Shown here: positions 6,036-15,234 of the stretch, piece by piece | How the letters are laid out: the number at the start of each line of letters is the position of its first letter | Position numbering within the stretch: the first letter of the stretch is position 1 | Assembly: GCA_016192945.1 (NCBI GenBank) | Contig: JACPTE010000029.1 | Coordinates: 1-55,224 of the forward strand | Length of the DNA stretch: 55,224 nucleotides | Source of the DNA: Candidatus Woesearchaeota archaeon | Lineage (GTDB): Archaea; Nanobdellota; Nanobdellia; Woesearchaeales; UBA10216 | Direction: 5' to 3' | Position numbers and translations under genes: made by a program | Notes under the pieces: model-generated | What the model was told of the DNA's origin: nothing | What the model saw: only the letters and a program-made list of their open reading frames with translations | The model's database searches: none

Positions 6036-6782
6036 CTATCTGATGGTCCCCTTCTGCCATTCCTGGAGAATTAACCGTGCCATCCGGCTGGAATCAGGCT
6101 CGCCTCCCTTTGCCAGGACCCTTTTTTTCAGGGCGATTCTTTCAAGCGTCTCTTCCTTGTCATCTGAAGCATCCACGCCATAAAACCGCTCTATGATGCC
6201 TGGGTGGGAGCCCATCAGCTCGAAAAAAACAGACTCAGGATCCCTGACTCTTGAAAAATCAACGCTGCCAATTGAGGCAAGCTTTGCCTCATCCTTCTCA
6301 TCTGATGGAATGACTCCGGGAGTGTCAATTAGCGTTATCCCCCCCTTGCTCCTCACAGCCCTAACAGACCTGGTTGTTCCAGCGACGTTGCTCGCAGGGG
6401 CTGCATTTCTTGTGCTGAGCGCGTTAATCAATGATGACTTTCCAACATTAGGATACCCAAGGACGCCGACAATGACATCCCTGCCCCTGACTTTCTGCTT
6501 GCTTGCCTCAATCAGAATCCTTTCACGAAGCAAACCAATGCCCCTCTTTTCTGAGGCAGAAATGAAGACGCAAGGAGAAAGAAGCCTTGAAATGCCTGCG
6601 AGAGATTTCTTGTCAACAAGGTCGCTCTTGTTAATTACAAAAATCAATCCCTTGCCGTTATCAGAGATTATGTGCTCTACCCTGGAATTGCGGGTTTCAC
6701 CAGGAGCCCTGGCATCAAGAACAAAAAGAAGGATATCTGCCTTGAGAATTACAGAAGTAACCTGCTTCACAAAACCTGCCAT
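6036..6782 (-). CDS. Circularly permuted ribosome-assembly GTPase (RbgA/MTG1/YlqF-like)
   Basis: The 248-residue protein has G motifs in permuted order: NKSD (G4, 51-54), SASEKRG (G5, 75-81), then GYPNVGKSS (G1, 109-117), a GTTR (G2) and DTPG (G3, 153-156). This is the YRG/RbgA class that helps mature the large ribosomal subunit. The start at 6782 is favoured because TATA sequence (CTTATATAG on the minus strand, about 6803-6812) lies about 25 nt upstream, implying a leaderless mRNA; the frame stays open to 6821 across that TATA box. The C-terminal helical tail is short. Confidence 0.9.
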   Translation of the reverse strand: MAGFVKQVTSVILKADILLFVLDARAPGETRNSRVEHIISDNGKGLIFVINKSDLVDKKSLAGISRLLSPCVFISASEKRGIGLLRERILIEASKQKVRGRDVIVGVLGYPNVGKSSLINALSTRNAAPASNVAGTTRSVRAVRSKGGITLIDTPGVIPSDEKDEAKLASIGSVDFSRVRDPESVFFELMGSHPGIIERFYGVDASDDKEETLERIALKKRVLAKGGEPDSSRMARLILQEWQKGTIR

Positions 6783-6830
6783 GGGAAAAATAACCTGTAT
6801 TACTATATAAGCTTTGCACAAATCCTCTGG

Positions 6831-8207
6831 CTAAATGCTTCTATACACATATGAGCAGCTGGACTTTTCGCAGAACTTTCTGTTAAGCGTGTATGATTGC
6901 AAGTCCAATGGGCTGAATGAAACCAGGACAGTCTCATTTGAGGATTTAAGGCGGGAAACATCAAAAAACATGGTCATGTCCTTGCCAGAATAATATGCAA
7001 CAGGAGGGCAGTTTCCAAGGCATGCAAAAGATTGAGTTGGATAATCCTTCAGGTAAAGCCCTGCCTCCTTTGTAGCATTCCTAAGCCCATTTTCAAATTC
7101 TATCTGAGGGGTATATGCCCGGGCGTATTGGGAATAAAGGGAAGCAAAAGAAATAACCAGGATTATGCAAAAAAAGGCAGTTCCAAACCTTTTCAAGGCC
7201 AGGGAGAATGAATGCGATGCGAATGCAACAACAAACGGGACCAGCAGAAGCATGAACCGCTCAGCCTCCCACTCTATTGACTGGGGTTTTGCAACTCCCT
7301 TTCCCATTATGAAAAAGTAGTAGAAAAGTATTATGGCGAAAAAAAAGGATGCTGGAAAAAGTCCTGGCGTAAATAATTTTTTCCTTAGGAGGAACAGGCC
7401 TGCCAGCGCGAAAGCAAGCATAAGCCCGAAGGCATCCAGGAAAGTATATAAAATAAATCCGATGCCAACAGGCAGTGGCTCTGCAACAGCTTCCCAGCCT
7501 TTGAAGAATGGCAAAAGCGGATTCCCGAAGGAGACAAGGCTGAATATCAGGAATGGGCCCAGGGTTATAAGCAAAATCACGAAATGGAAAATGAGCAGCC
7601 TGACATTTTTCCTGAATAGGACGAGGTATAATGGAGCAAAAGCAGCCAGAAGAATCAGGTTTGTGAATTTCATCAGGATTGATAGTCCAATGAGAATTGA
7701 GGAAAATCCTATTAAGGGCTTGTTCAGCCTTTTCATTGCATAAAATAAGCAGACAAACGAGGAAAGCGCAAGCAGGGCTCCAAGGTGGTCTGTAAGCACA
7801 TACCTGCTGTGGAGTATGCTGACTGGCAAAACAGCCATGATGACAGAAGAGATCAGGGCGGTCCTTTCAGAAATAATCCTCCCAAGGAAATAAACCGGAA
7901 TCACTATAAGGGAATTGATAAAAATGACTAAAATCCTTGTCATAACCTCGTGGCTTGAAAGTCCTGATATCAGGAATGGAAGGAGCGGAGGCCTTGAAAA
8001 GAGCTCATTGTATGGGGCATGATGCCCGGAAATTACTTGTCCATGCATCAAGTAGATTGTCTCATCCCATATGAAATAGGATGTGTCAAGGAAAATAAGC
8101 CGGGATGCCAATGCAAGGAAGAGGATTGCCACCAAATAATATGACTGCCTGCCCTTCAGCACATTAAGATAAGTTTCATATTTTACGAAACTCATCTTAA
8201 CTGTCAT
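6831..8207 (-). CDS. GT-C membrane glycosyltransferase (PMT/ArnT-like, GT39)
   Basis: The 458-residue protein has about ten hydrophobic segments and a soluble C-terminal tail. WDE at 47-49 in the first outside loop is the acidic pair typical of GT39/ArnT-like enzymes that take sugar from a lipid-phosphate donor; RPPLLPFLISGL follows in the same domain. It probably glycosylates a lipid or surface protein at the outer membrane face. TATA sequence (TATTATAAG) about 25-30 nt upstream supports ATG at 8207, with an internal ATG at 8195. The start of the downstream GTPase transcript lies inside the gene end. Confidence 0.85.
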   Translation of the reverse strand: MTVKMSFVKYETYLNVLKGRQSYYLVAILFLALASRLIFLDTSYFIWDETIYLMHGQVISGHHAPYNELFSRPPLLPFLISGLSSHEVMTRILVIFINSLIVIPVYFLGRIISERTALISSVIMAVLPVSILHSRYVLTDHLGALLALSSFVCLFYAMKRLNKPLIGFSSILIGLSILMKFTNLILLAAFAPLYLVLFRKNVRLLIFHFVILLITLGPFLIFSLVSFGNPLLPFFKGWEAVAEPLPVGIGFILYTFLDAFGLMLAFALAGLFLLRKKLFTPGLFPASFFFAIILFYYFFIMGKGVAKPQSIEWEAERFMLLLVPFVVAFASHSFSLALKRFGTAFFCIILVISFASLYSQYARAYTPQIEFENGLRNATKEAGLYLKDYPTQSFACLGNCPPVAYYSGKDMTMFFDVSRLKSSNETVLVSFSPLDLQSYTLNRKFCEKSSCSYVYRSI

Positions 8208-8376
8208 TAATGCATTTTATCAGAGGCGGCTTATAATATTTTTCATTTTCATCATAGGCTGCATTTTTTACTGCGACAGATTGGTTCAATCAGCTAAAGG
8301 GTGTGCCATCATTTTCAGAGCACGGAACTTCGCAAAATTTATATAAGGGCTTCATCAAATCCTGCATTGAGAGCAT

Positions 8377-8925
8377 ATGTTTGAATCATTCTCAAGATTC
8401 CATTTGATTCTTGCGTGGGGGCTGATATCAGCCACGATAGGACTTATCCTGCACATACTGGACAATATCGCCGAGAAATCAGGGCTGCTTGGAAAGTTAA
8501 TCCTAAAAATAGTGATTGCGATGCTGGGGGCATCATGGAGTCTCCTGACAGTATTTGTAGTCCCTGGGATGGTTTACGACAACCTGGGCCCTTTTGCGGC
8601 AATCAGGAACTCAGTTGAGACCTTCAGGCGGACATGGGGCGAGAACCTGATAAGGCAATACGGGCTCGGGCTTGTAGAGCTGTTGTTCATAATATTAGGG
8701 GTAATAGCTGGTTTCGGGCTGCTCGCGCTTTCTGCAATGCTTAGCTGGATTGTGTTAGTCTTAATGATATTGGCAATTGGCCTGTACTTCCTTGGCGTAA
8801 TACTGTTCTTCAACCTCGCCAACGGGGTATTCAGCACAGCACTCTATGCGTACGCAAAGACCGGCAAAATACCTGAGGGGTATGACCAGGAGATTCTGGG
8901 AAACGCATTCAGGAAAGCGGCATAA
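8377..8925 (+). CDS. DUF6159-like membrane protein, short form
   Basis: The 182-residue protein has about four membrane segments. The middle (SWSLLTVFVVPGMVYDNLGP then AAIRNSVETFRRTWGENL) matches the conserved core of the DUF6159 family, function unknown. Typical members have an extra N-terminal soluble/membrane region absent here; however a good TATA box (ATTTATATAAGG) about 25 nt upstream indicates that the short form is expressed as such. A stable hairpin follows the stop codon. Confidence 0.7.
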   Translation: MFESFSRFHLILAWGLISATIGLILHILDNIAEKSGLLGKLILKIVIAMLGASWSLLTVFVVPGMVYDNLGPFAAIRNSVETFRRTWGENLIRQYGLGLVELLFIILGVIAGFGLLALSAMLSWIVLVLMILAIGLYFLGVILFFNLANGVFSTALYAYAKTGKIPEGYDQEILGNAFRKAA

Positions 8926-8934
8926 TCATAAATA

Positions 8935-9023
8935 GAGGGTTTTGAAAAACCCTCATTTCAAAAATCATTGCAGCAGGATTTGTGTTTTCCGCTCTCTTTC
9001 TTGCAGCGCAAATGATTTTTGAA
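8935..9023 (+). other. Two-part inverted-repeat structure (hairpin plus long arm pair)
   Basis: First, GAGGGTTT/AAACCCTC forms an 8-bp hairpin at 8935-8954. Directly after it, TTCAAAAATCATTGC (8957-8971) pairs with GCAAATGATTTTTGAA (9008-9023) with one bulge, enclosing a pyrimidine-rich 36-nt loop. It lies in the 207-bp gap between two convergent genes. It could act as a bidirectional terminator or be part of a small RNA; no protein-coding frame is supported here. Confidence 0.55.
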
Positions 9024-9132
9024 CTATAGACGACGAAGAAAGACTAACTGCGGACAGCAAAATAAGCAAGATGAAATGGGAGAAACCCCAGTTGAAAAAC
9101 GACCAAAGGGAGTTTTTCAAAGTTCTCAATAA

Positions 9133-9843
9133 TCATTTAGGCCTCCAGCCACCGCTGACTTCTATGTTGGCCCCGCTGATGTGGGATGAGCTTTCAGAGA
9201 GCAGAAACCTCAGCGCATTTATCATGTCAGACTCCCTTGTCAGCCTGGCTTCAGGCATACCCTTTGGCACTGCAACACTAGTTTCCAGAACGCCTGGCGA
9301 AATCATGTTCACCCTAATCCCATTCTGCCACTCATCATCTGCAAGCTGCCTTGTGAGCATCAAAAGGCCTGACTTTGCGATGTAATAAGGCGTGGTCATA
9401 GGCCTTGGCAGAAGGCTGTCGCACCCTGCACAGCCGATATTGACAATGCTGCCTGCCTTTTGCCTCCTCATATGCTGGACAGCTTCCCTTGAGCAGAGAA
9501 AGGCTGAGATGAGGTTGCTGTCAATTACATTCCTGAACTCCTCCTCAGAGGTGTCTGCAAGGCTCTTGAAAATAAAGTCGCCTGCGTTGTTTACAAGAAG
9601 GCTTATTGAGCCGAATTTTTGAACTATCAGCCCAATTACCCTTTCAACGTCCTTAAACGAGCTCATATCGCCCTGGGCAAGAAAGGACTGCGGCGAATGC
9701 CCCCTGATGAGCCTTAATGTCTCCTCGGCAAATTTTTCGCTTTTCCTGTAATTAACGCAGACAGCGTAGCCTTCCATTGCAAGCTCAACGGCAATTGTCC
9801 TTCCAAGCCCCTTTGCAGAGCCTGTAACCAGCGCTGTTTTCAT
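9133..9843 (-). CDS. Short-chain dehydrogenase/reductase
   Basis: The 236-residue Rossmann protein has the NAD(P) motif TGSAKGLG (8-15), NNAG near 87-90, an active-site YYIAK (Tyr and Lys) and a C-terminal GANIEVSGGW. The Ser of the catalytic triad is not obvious: the expected position reads NIGCAGCDS. The protein is FabG-like overall, but substrate cannot be told. A TATA-like AATATTTTT lies about 25 nt before the ATG and is shared back-to-back with the divergent membrane protein gene. Confidence 0.85.
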   Translation of the reverse strand: MKTALVTGSAKGLGRTIAVELAMEGYAVCVNYRKSEKFAEETLRLIRGHSPQSFLAQGDMSSFKDVERVIGLIVQKFGSISLLVNNAGDFIFKSLADTSEEEFRNVIDSNLISAFLCSREAVQHMRRQKAGSIVNIGCAGCDSLLPRPMTTPYYIAKSGLLMLTRQLADDEWQNGIRVNMISPGVLETSVAVPKGMPEARLTRESDMINALRFLLSESSSHISGANIEVSGGWRPK

Positions 9844-9894
9844 ATCTGCAGGGCAATGGAAAAATATTTAAATTGTTTTCTGTTTGCCCAGGCC

Positions 9895-10599
9895 ATGCCT
9901 GACGCCCAAACAAAAAAGAAGGCAGCTTTTTTCGCTATTTTCACATTGATGGTTCTCCTCCTGGGAAACATTAACTTTTCCCAGCTGGCTGGAGCAAAAA
10001 ACCAGTTTTTCACGCTCTTTCAGTTTTTCGGGCCGATTGCAGGCTCTTTCCTGGGACCTGCCATAGGAGCGGTTTCAGTAATGACAGCACAGCTTTCCAG
10101 CCTCATGCTTACAGGAAAGCAATTGGACCTGATAACAGCATTGAGATTCCTTCCGTTGATTCTTGCAGCTGCCTATTTCGGGCTAGCGCACAAGAACAGG
10201 GTTTATGCAGCATTAATCCCGATTGCGTGCATAGGGCTGTTCCTGATGAACCCTGTTGGACGGGAGGTATGGTTTTATGCGCTTTTCTGGACAATACCCC
10301 TGATTTGCGCCGTTCTCCCTGAAAGGATACTGCTCAAGAGCCTTGGAGCGACTTTCGCTGCGCATGCAGTCGGCGGGGCGATATGGATATGGGCTTTCCC
10401 AACAACACCTGACTTATGGATAAACTTAATTCCAGCGGTTATAAAGGAAAGGCTGCTTTTCGCACTAGGCATAGCAGCATCCTACATAGCAATAAACACC
10501 CTCATTGCAAGAATGCCCCTTAAGCTTTCCTCAATGATTCCCAAGGGGGCTGTTGACAGGAAAGCAGTCATTTCAAAATCAATACTTTCCAGCATCTGA
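9895..10599 (+). CDS. Integral membrane protein, ECF-transporter S-component-like
   Basis: The 234-residue protein has about six hydrophobic segments. FQFFGPIAGSFLGPAIGAVS is reminiscent of the Gly-rich helices of ECF vitamin-uptake S-components, but no specific vitamin family signature is visible. ATG at 9895 is chosen because it sits about 25 nt after the TATA box (AAATATTTAAA); an upstream ATG at 9856 would precede the expected transcription start. It could supply a cofactor or precursor (inference). Confidence 0.6.
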   Translation: MPDAQTKKKAAFFAIFTLMVLLLGNINFSQLAGAKNQFFTLFQFFGPIAGSFLGPAIGAVSVMTAQLSSLMLTGKQLDLITALRFLPLILAAAYFGLAHKNRVYAALIPIACIGLFLMNPVGREVWFYALFWTIPLICAVLPERILLKSLGATFAAHAVGGAIWIWAFPTTPDLWINLIPAVIKERLLFALGIAASYIAINTLIARMPLKLSSMIPKGAVDRKAVISKSILSSI

Positions 10600-10605
10600 G
10601 ACAAT

Positions 10606-11886
10606 CTAATCCTTCTCATTGCTCCAGAGAGTTCTTGCTTCGCCCACTACAAAAAGCGAGCCGCTCACTATTACAGCGCTTTCCTTTTCCTTAGCATCGC
10701 TGATTGCTGCCTTCACTGCCTGGACAACATCTTCTATTATCCGGGCCTTCACACCAGGAAAATGCCTTAAAATCATCCACGGGTCAGCACCCCTGTACCT
10801 TGCCCTGCAAAAGATAATCTCGTCTGCAAAGGCAACCTGCCCAGCCATTGACTCAATATCCTTATTCTCTGAAATTCCCAAAACCAGGATGATTTTGCTG
10901 CTGATGCTTTCCCTTGCAAAACCAGCAAGAGCGCTCATCCCGTCAGGATTATGTGCTCCATCAAGAATAACCAATGGCGCTCTTGAAATGACTTCAATCC
11001 TCCCAGGCCACCTTGCGCTCTCAATGCCATTCCTTATAGCATAGTTTGCCAACCCGAAACCCCTGGACTGAAGGGCATGAGCAATGCACAGGGCAACCAG
11101 AACATTTCTTGCCTGATGCCTTCCCAGGAGCCTGACCTTAAGATGATAATCATAATCACCTGACACCCTCATTTCAAGGCAGTCAATGCCTGAGCTGATA
11201 ATATCAGCCCTGAACATATTGTCAACCGGCAAAAGCTCAGAACTTTTGCTTTTGCATACGCTGCTAAACAGGTTCAATACATCCTGCCTTGTTTCAGCAG
11301 TAACAACAGGAATTCCTTTCTTAATTATGCCTGCCTTCTCGCCAGCTATGCTCAGCAGGTCATTTCCAAGATGCTCTGTGTGCTCCAAGGCAATATGGGT
11401 TATTGCACATACCTCTGGAACTATTACGTTAGTGGCATCAAGCCTTCCGCCAAGCCCAACCTCTACAACTGCGAAATCAACATTCCTGTCCCTGAAATGA
11501 AGGAAAGAAATGGCAGTTACAAACTCAAAGTAAGTCACCATCAACTCGCCCTTGAGCATTTCAGCCTTTTCAAAAACCCTGTTAAAGCAGTTTACAACTT
11601 CCTCCTCGCTTATAAGCTGCCCGTCAACCTGAATCCTCTCCCTGAATGTTGACAAGTGCGGAGAAGTGTACATTCCCACCCTGAATCCAGAGGAGCTGAG
11701 AATTGAGCTTGCAAATGCACATACAGAGCCCTTCCCGTTTGTTCCCCCTATGTGGACAGACCTGAAGCTCTTCTCAGGGCTCCCAAGCTCGGCAAGCAGC
11801 CTTGAAATGCTCCCAAGCCCCAGCTTCATCCCAAAAGACTCAAGATTATACAAATACTCCAGAACTTCCCTGTAGCTGCCTGCCAT
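10606..11886 (-). CDS. folC: Folylpolyglutamate/dihydrofolate synthase-like Mur ligase
   Basis: The protein has about 426 residues. HIGGTNGKGS near residue 46 is the FolC P-loop; TYFEFVTAISFLHF, VEVGLGGRLDATNV and ILDGAHNPDG are the further conserved FolC/Mur-ligase blocks. It joins glutamate to (dihydro)folate or a related pteridine using ATP. In archaea such enzymes may instead glutamylate other cofactors. ATG at 11886 precedes MAGSYREVLEYLYNL, the normal FolC N-terminus; an in-frame start at 11931 would overlap the TATA box of rpsO. Divergent from rpsO. Confidence 0.9.
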   Translation of the reverse strand: MAGSYREVLEYLYNLESFGMKLGLGSISRLLAELGSPEKSFRSVHIGGTNGKGSVCAFASSILSSSGFRVGMYTSPHLSTFRERIQVDGQLISEEEVVNCFNRVFEKAEMLKGELMVTYFEFVTAISFLHFRDRNVDFAVVEVGLGGRLDATNVIVPEVCAITHIALEHTEHLGNDLLSIAGEKAGIIKKGIPVVTAETRQDVLNLFSSVCKSKSSELLPVDNMFRADIISSGIDCLEMRVSGDYDYHLKVRLLGRHQARNVLVALCIAHALQSRGFGLANYAIRNGIESARWPGRIEVISRAPLVILDGAHNPDGMSALAGFARESISSKIILVLGISENKDIESMAGQVAFADEIIFCRARYRGADPWMILRHFPGVKARIIEDVVQAVKAAISDAKEKESAVIVSGSLFVVGEARTLWSNEKD

Positions 11887-11969
11887 GTTGAATGGGAGCG
11901 GCTTTGGCAATAAAAATCTATTCGTGCACAAAAAACTTTATAAACCGCCCTAAAAACCTCCAATACAGA

Positions 11970-12425
11970 ATGGCACGAATGCATTCCAGAAAGAAGGGAA
12001 AGGCAGGCTCCAAAAAGCCTCTGAACAACATAAAGCCCTCATGGATACGGTACAAGGACAGGGAGATAGAGCTCCTCATAGTCAAGCTGGCCAAAGATGG
12101 AAAGACACCAAGTGCCATCGGAATGCACCTGAGGGATACCTACGGGATACCAAGCGTGAAGGTAATTTCTGAAAAAAGCATAACAGGCATAATGAAGGAG
12201 AAGAAGCTCCTGTCAGCAATACCTGAAGACCTGATGTCAATAATCAAGAGAAACATCATTGTCAAGAAGCACCTTGAAGCCAACCACAAGGACATGACAG
12301 CAAAGCGGGGCATGCAGCTTGCAGACTCAAAGATAAGAAGGCTTGTAAAATACTACAAGAGAACCGGAAAGCTGGCAAAAAACTGGGAATACGACCCAGA
12401 AAAAATCAGGATGCTGATAGAGTAA
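11970..12425 (+). CDS. rpsO: Small-subunit ribosomal protein S15 (archaeal S15P/S13e)
   Basis: The 151-residue protein begins MARMHSRKKGKAGSKKP, the standard archaeal/eukaryotic S15 N-terminus, and contains the conserved helical core through LADSKIRRLVKYYKRTGKL. TATA sequence (CTTTATAAAC) about 26 nt before the ATG suggests a leaderless mRNA and excludes the longer in-frame start at 11892. It is followed by the DHH nuclease gene, the usual archaeal neighbourhood. Confidence 0.97.
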   Translation: MARMHSRKKGKAGSKKPLNNIKPSWIRYKDREIELLIVKLAKDGKTPSAIGMHLRDTYGIPSVKVISEKSITGIMKEKKLLSAIPEDLMSIIKRNIIVKKHLEANHKDMTAKRGMQLADSKIRRLVKYYKRTGKLAKNWEYDPEKIRMLIE

Positions 12426-12507
12426 GGCTGCTTTTCCATATCGTTTTTTTCTTTTCACGTTCAGCAACTTTTAAATATGACATCAGCGAACCAGAAAATG
12501 AGCTAAA

Positions 12508-13914
12508 TTGGACAAATACGAAAAATTCTATTCATGTGCGCAGAGGGTTGCAGATGAATTCAGGAAGATTGATGCAGGCCATCCAATCAGGATAATATCC
12601 CATCTTGATGCTGACGGGCTCAGCTCATGCTCAATCCTTACAAAGGCAATGAAGAGGGCTGGCAGGCAATACACAGTGTCAATCGTCCAGAAGCTGGATG
12701 AGGCGCTGGCTGAAAGCCTTGCCAACGAGCCGTTCAGCTACATAGCATTCACAGACCTCGGCTCAGGGCAGTTCAACCTGCTCAAAAAAATCCCGGACAG
12801 CAAAACCATCTACATCTTTGACCACCACAAGCCTGAATCTTTTGAGGAGATTGGCAATATAGTCCACTTAAACCCGCACCTTTTTGAAATAGACGGCTCA
12901 AAAGAGGTTTCAGGGGCGGGGGTTGCCTACCTTTTTTCAAGGGCACTTGATGCAAGAAACAGGGATATGGCGCATATAGCCATAATAGGGGCTATCGGGG
13001 ATGTGCAGGAAAACAACGGCTTTGAAAGGGTCAACACAGACATACTGAAAGACGCTGTTGAGTCCGGAAAGATGAAAGTCATCCAGGGGCTCAAGCTGTT
13101 TGGGGCGCAGACAAAGCCGCTTCACAATGCACTCGCATACAGCACAGAGCACAACATCCCGGGGGTTACAGGCAGCGAAAGCGGGGCAATACAGTTCCTG
13201 CATCAGCTTGGCATAAGCCCAAAAAACGGCGATTCATGGAGAAGCCTTGTTGACCTGGATGACAGGGAGCTCAAAAACCTGGTAACTGGAATACTCATGA
13301 GAAGGCTTAACGAGAAAGAGCCTGAGGCGATAATAGGAAGGGTATACATACTTCTCGGGGAAGAAAAAAAATCCCCGCTGAGGGATGCCAAGGAGTTCTC
13401 AACACTCCTTAATGCCTGCGGAAGGATGGACAAGTCAGAGCTTGGCATAGGCGCCTGCCTGGGCGATGAAAAGCTCAAGGCACAGGCAATAGCCCATCTT
13501 GCCCTTTACAAGAAGGAGATTGTAAAAGGGCTCACATGGTTTGAGAAAAGTTACAGCTCAGGAGAAATAATCAGGGGCAGGAACTACATAATAATAAATG
13601 CAGGCAGGCAGATAATGCACACGATGATTGGAACCCTTGCGTCAATACTATCCAAGTCAAACTACCTTGGCGAGGGCACATTCATACTTTCAATGGCACA
13701 AATAGGGGACGGGAACACAAAGGTGAGCATCAGGCTCAGCGGCAGCTCAGCCACAACAGACCTGAGGGGTGTGATATCAGGAATAGTGGAAAAGGTGGAT
13801 GGCTCATTTGGAGGCCATATGGGGGCTGCAGGCGCAATAATAGCCACTGACAGGGAAGGCCAGTTCATAGAGGAGGCGAAAAGCCTATTTGAAAAAACAG
13901 CCATCACTCCCTAA
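12508..13914 (+). CDS. DHH-family nuclease, archaeal RecJ/GAN-like
   Basis: The 468-residue protein has DHH motifs HLDADG (32-37), DLGSG (83-87) and DHH (105-107), and the DHHA1 motif GGHMGAAGA (435-443). In archaea RecJ-like proteins bind GINS in the replisome and trim single-stranded DNA or RNA; proximity to rpsO is typical. The start is TTG at 12508: the only upstream ATG runs into a stop at once. TATA sequence (CTTTTAAATATG) lies about 30 nt upstream. The end overlaps the convergent regulator gene by 11 nt. Confidence 0.9.
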   Translation: MDKYEKFYSCAQRVADEFRKIDAGHPIRIISHLDADGLSSCSILTKAMKRAGRQYTVSIVQKLDEALAESLANEPFSYIAFTDLGSGQFNLLKKIPDSKTIYIFDHHKPESFEEIGNIVHLNPHLFEIDGSKEVSGAGVAYLFSRALDARNRDMAHIAIIGAIGDVQENNGFERVNTDILKDAVESGKMKVIQGLKLFGAQTKPLHNALAYSTEHNIPGVTGSESGAIQFLHQLGISPKNGDSWRSLVDLDDRELKNLVTGILMRRLNEKEPEAIIGRVYILLGEEKKSPLRDAKEFSTLLNACGRMDKSELGIGACLGDEKLKAQAIAHLALYKKEIVKGLTWFEKSYSSGEIIRGRNYIIINAGRQIMHTMIGTLASILSKSNYLGEGTFILSMAQIGDGNTKVSIRLSGSSATTDLRGVISGIVEKVDGSFGGHMGAAGAIIATDREGQFIEEAKSLFEKTAITP

Positions 13915-14818
13915 ACTCAATATCATCAATAATCCCGTCAGAATCCAGATCTATGCCCTCCACAACCTTTGCATTAACAGCCCGGTCATGCATATTGCCT
14001 GAGCACACCCCGCTGAAATTCTTGATAAATGCTATGATTGCAGCCCTTGTCCCGGCGTGCCTCTTCCCAGCCACCAGAAGAATAAATTTTCCAGGTTCAA
14101 AAGGGCTTTTTGACTTCACAATAAGCCCTGACTCGTCATTCGGATATACATTCCCTGAAACAGATGACTTTATCCCCCAATGCGAATCCCTGTCAAACCT
14201 TACAGGAAGCTTTGAGTTCACCATTGCTGTTACCTTATTAACAACAGGCCCTCCAATCAGAATCAGGTTGTTCCTCAGGTCAGCATCTCTCACTTCAGTG
14301 TCAAGCTTCACATTGAAATTGCTGACATGGTTGAGAAATGAGCCCAAAAACAGGGCAAGGTCCATTCCATAATAGCCGTCCCTTGAGCGGGCCTTCTCAG
14401 GGCCGTGCGGGTCAGGGCTTCCAACTATGATGAGCGCGTCAAGCTTGCCGTCAACTATGAAAGGCTTCAGGAAGCTGACATCGCCCTTGCCAAGAAGCTT
14501 CTGGCTCTCCTCAAGCGGCTTGAACCTGATTATGAAAGCAGGCTTATCAGCTGCATAGAACTTTGCAACAGCGCCCTGCCGCTTGTCCTCCCTTACAACA
14601 CTTATTATGCCTGCCTTCTCAAGGTTCCTGACATGATAGTAAACCTTCTGCTCATGCACTTTTAACTCGCGGGCAATCTCAATAGGGTACATAGGCTTCT
14701 TTACAAGGAGATTGACTATCCTTATTGCAAGCCCAGAGCTGAAATTCCTCGCTTCCCCTGCAGAAATCTCCTTTGCAGGAAGCGAGAAAATCCCCTTCCC
14801 AAGGTCTACTACAAACAT
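13904..14818 (-). CDS. HTH regulator fused to S-layer C-terminal-like domain
   Basis: The 304-residue protein has residues about 30-95 forming an ArsR-type winged helix (YPIEIARELKVHEQKVYYHV then RNLEKAGIISVV). From about 170 onward there are blocks typical of the archaeal S-layer C-terminal domain (NLILIGGPVVNKVTAMVN, then SGLIVKSKSPFEPGKFILLV with AGKRHAGTRAAIIA). No signal peptide or membrane segment is seen, so this is an intracellular protein using an S-layer-type fold, perhaps as ligand sensor. Such fusions occur in DPANN genomes. The target is unknown. Confidence 0.8.
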   Translation of the reverse strand: MFVVDLGKGIFSLPAKEISAGEARNFSSGLAIRIVNLLVKKPMYPIEIARELKVHEQKVYYHVRNLEKAGIISVVREDKRQGAVAKFYAADKPAFIIRFKPLEESQKLLGKGDVSFLKPFIVDGKLDALIIVGSPDPHGPEKARSRDGYYGMDLALFLGSFLNHVSNFNVKLDTEVRDADLRNNLILIGGPVVNKVTAMVNSKLPVRFDRDSHWGIKSSVSGNVYPNDESGLIVKSKSPFEPGKFILLVAGKRHAGTRAAIIAFIKNFSGVCSGNMHDRAVNAKVVEGIDLDSDGIIDDIEFRE

Positions 14819-14868
14819 ATTTTTAACCCCATTAAAACAAGAATTATAAGGTTGTATTTAAATCTTGC

Positions 14869-15147
14869 CTAAAGAAGATTCATAATCCCGTTGATATGCT
14901 CTGCAACCTCATTGCCTGCCTTTGTGAGGGTCAGTATCTTGAGCCTTCCCTTCTTCTCAAAGTTTATCAGGCCTGACTTCTGCATATCCTGAAGGATTTT
15001 CACAACATGGGAGTATGTGCAGTCAACTGACTTTGCAAGGCTTGAGGCGTAAACCTCGCCCTTGGCGTTCTTCAGCCCTATCAGCATCATAGCAGGCTTT
15101 TCCCTGAAAAAAACATTGAAGATTTCCTTATTCTGCAAAAATCCCAC
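14869..15147 (-). CDS. Small winged-helix DNA-binding protein
   Basis: The 92-residue MarR/PadR-like winged helix has EVYASSLAKSVDCTYSHVVK as recognition region, then LQDMQKSGLINFEKKGRLKI as wing. It has no extra domain, so it probably binds DNA as a dimer. It sits 50 bp upstream of the HTH/S-layer regulator on the same strand. AT-rich TATA sequence is seen upstream (near 15176-15200). Confidence 0.8.
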   Translation of the reverse strand: MGFLQNKEIFNVFFREKPAMMLIGLKNAKGEVYASSLAKSVDCTYSHVVKILQDMQKSGLINFEKKGRLKILTLTKAGNEVAEHINGIMNLL

Positions 15148-15234
15148 CCCTTAGCTCAAATATGTAACATAATCTCTATTTTATAAGACATATTTAAATC
15201 TTTTGATAGCGCTGTTTTTACAGTCATAAACAGC

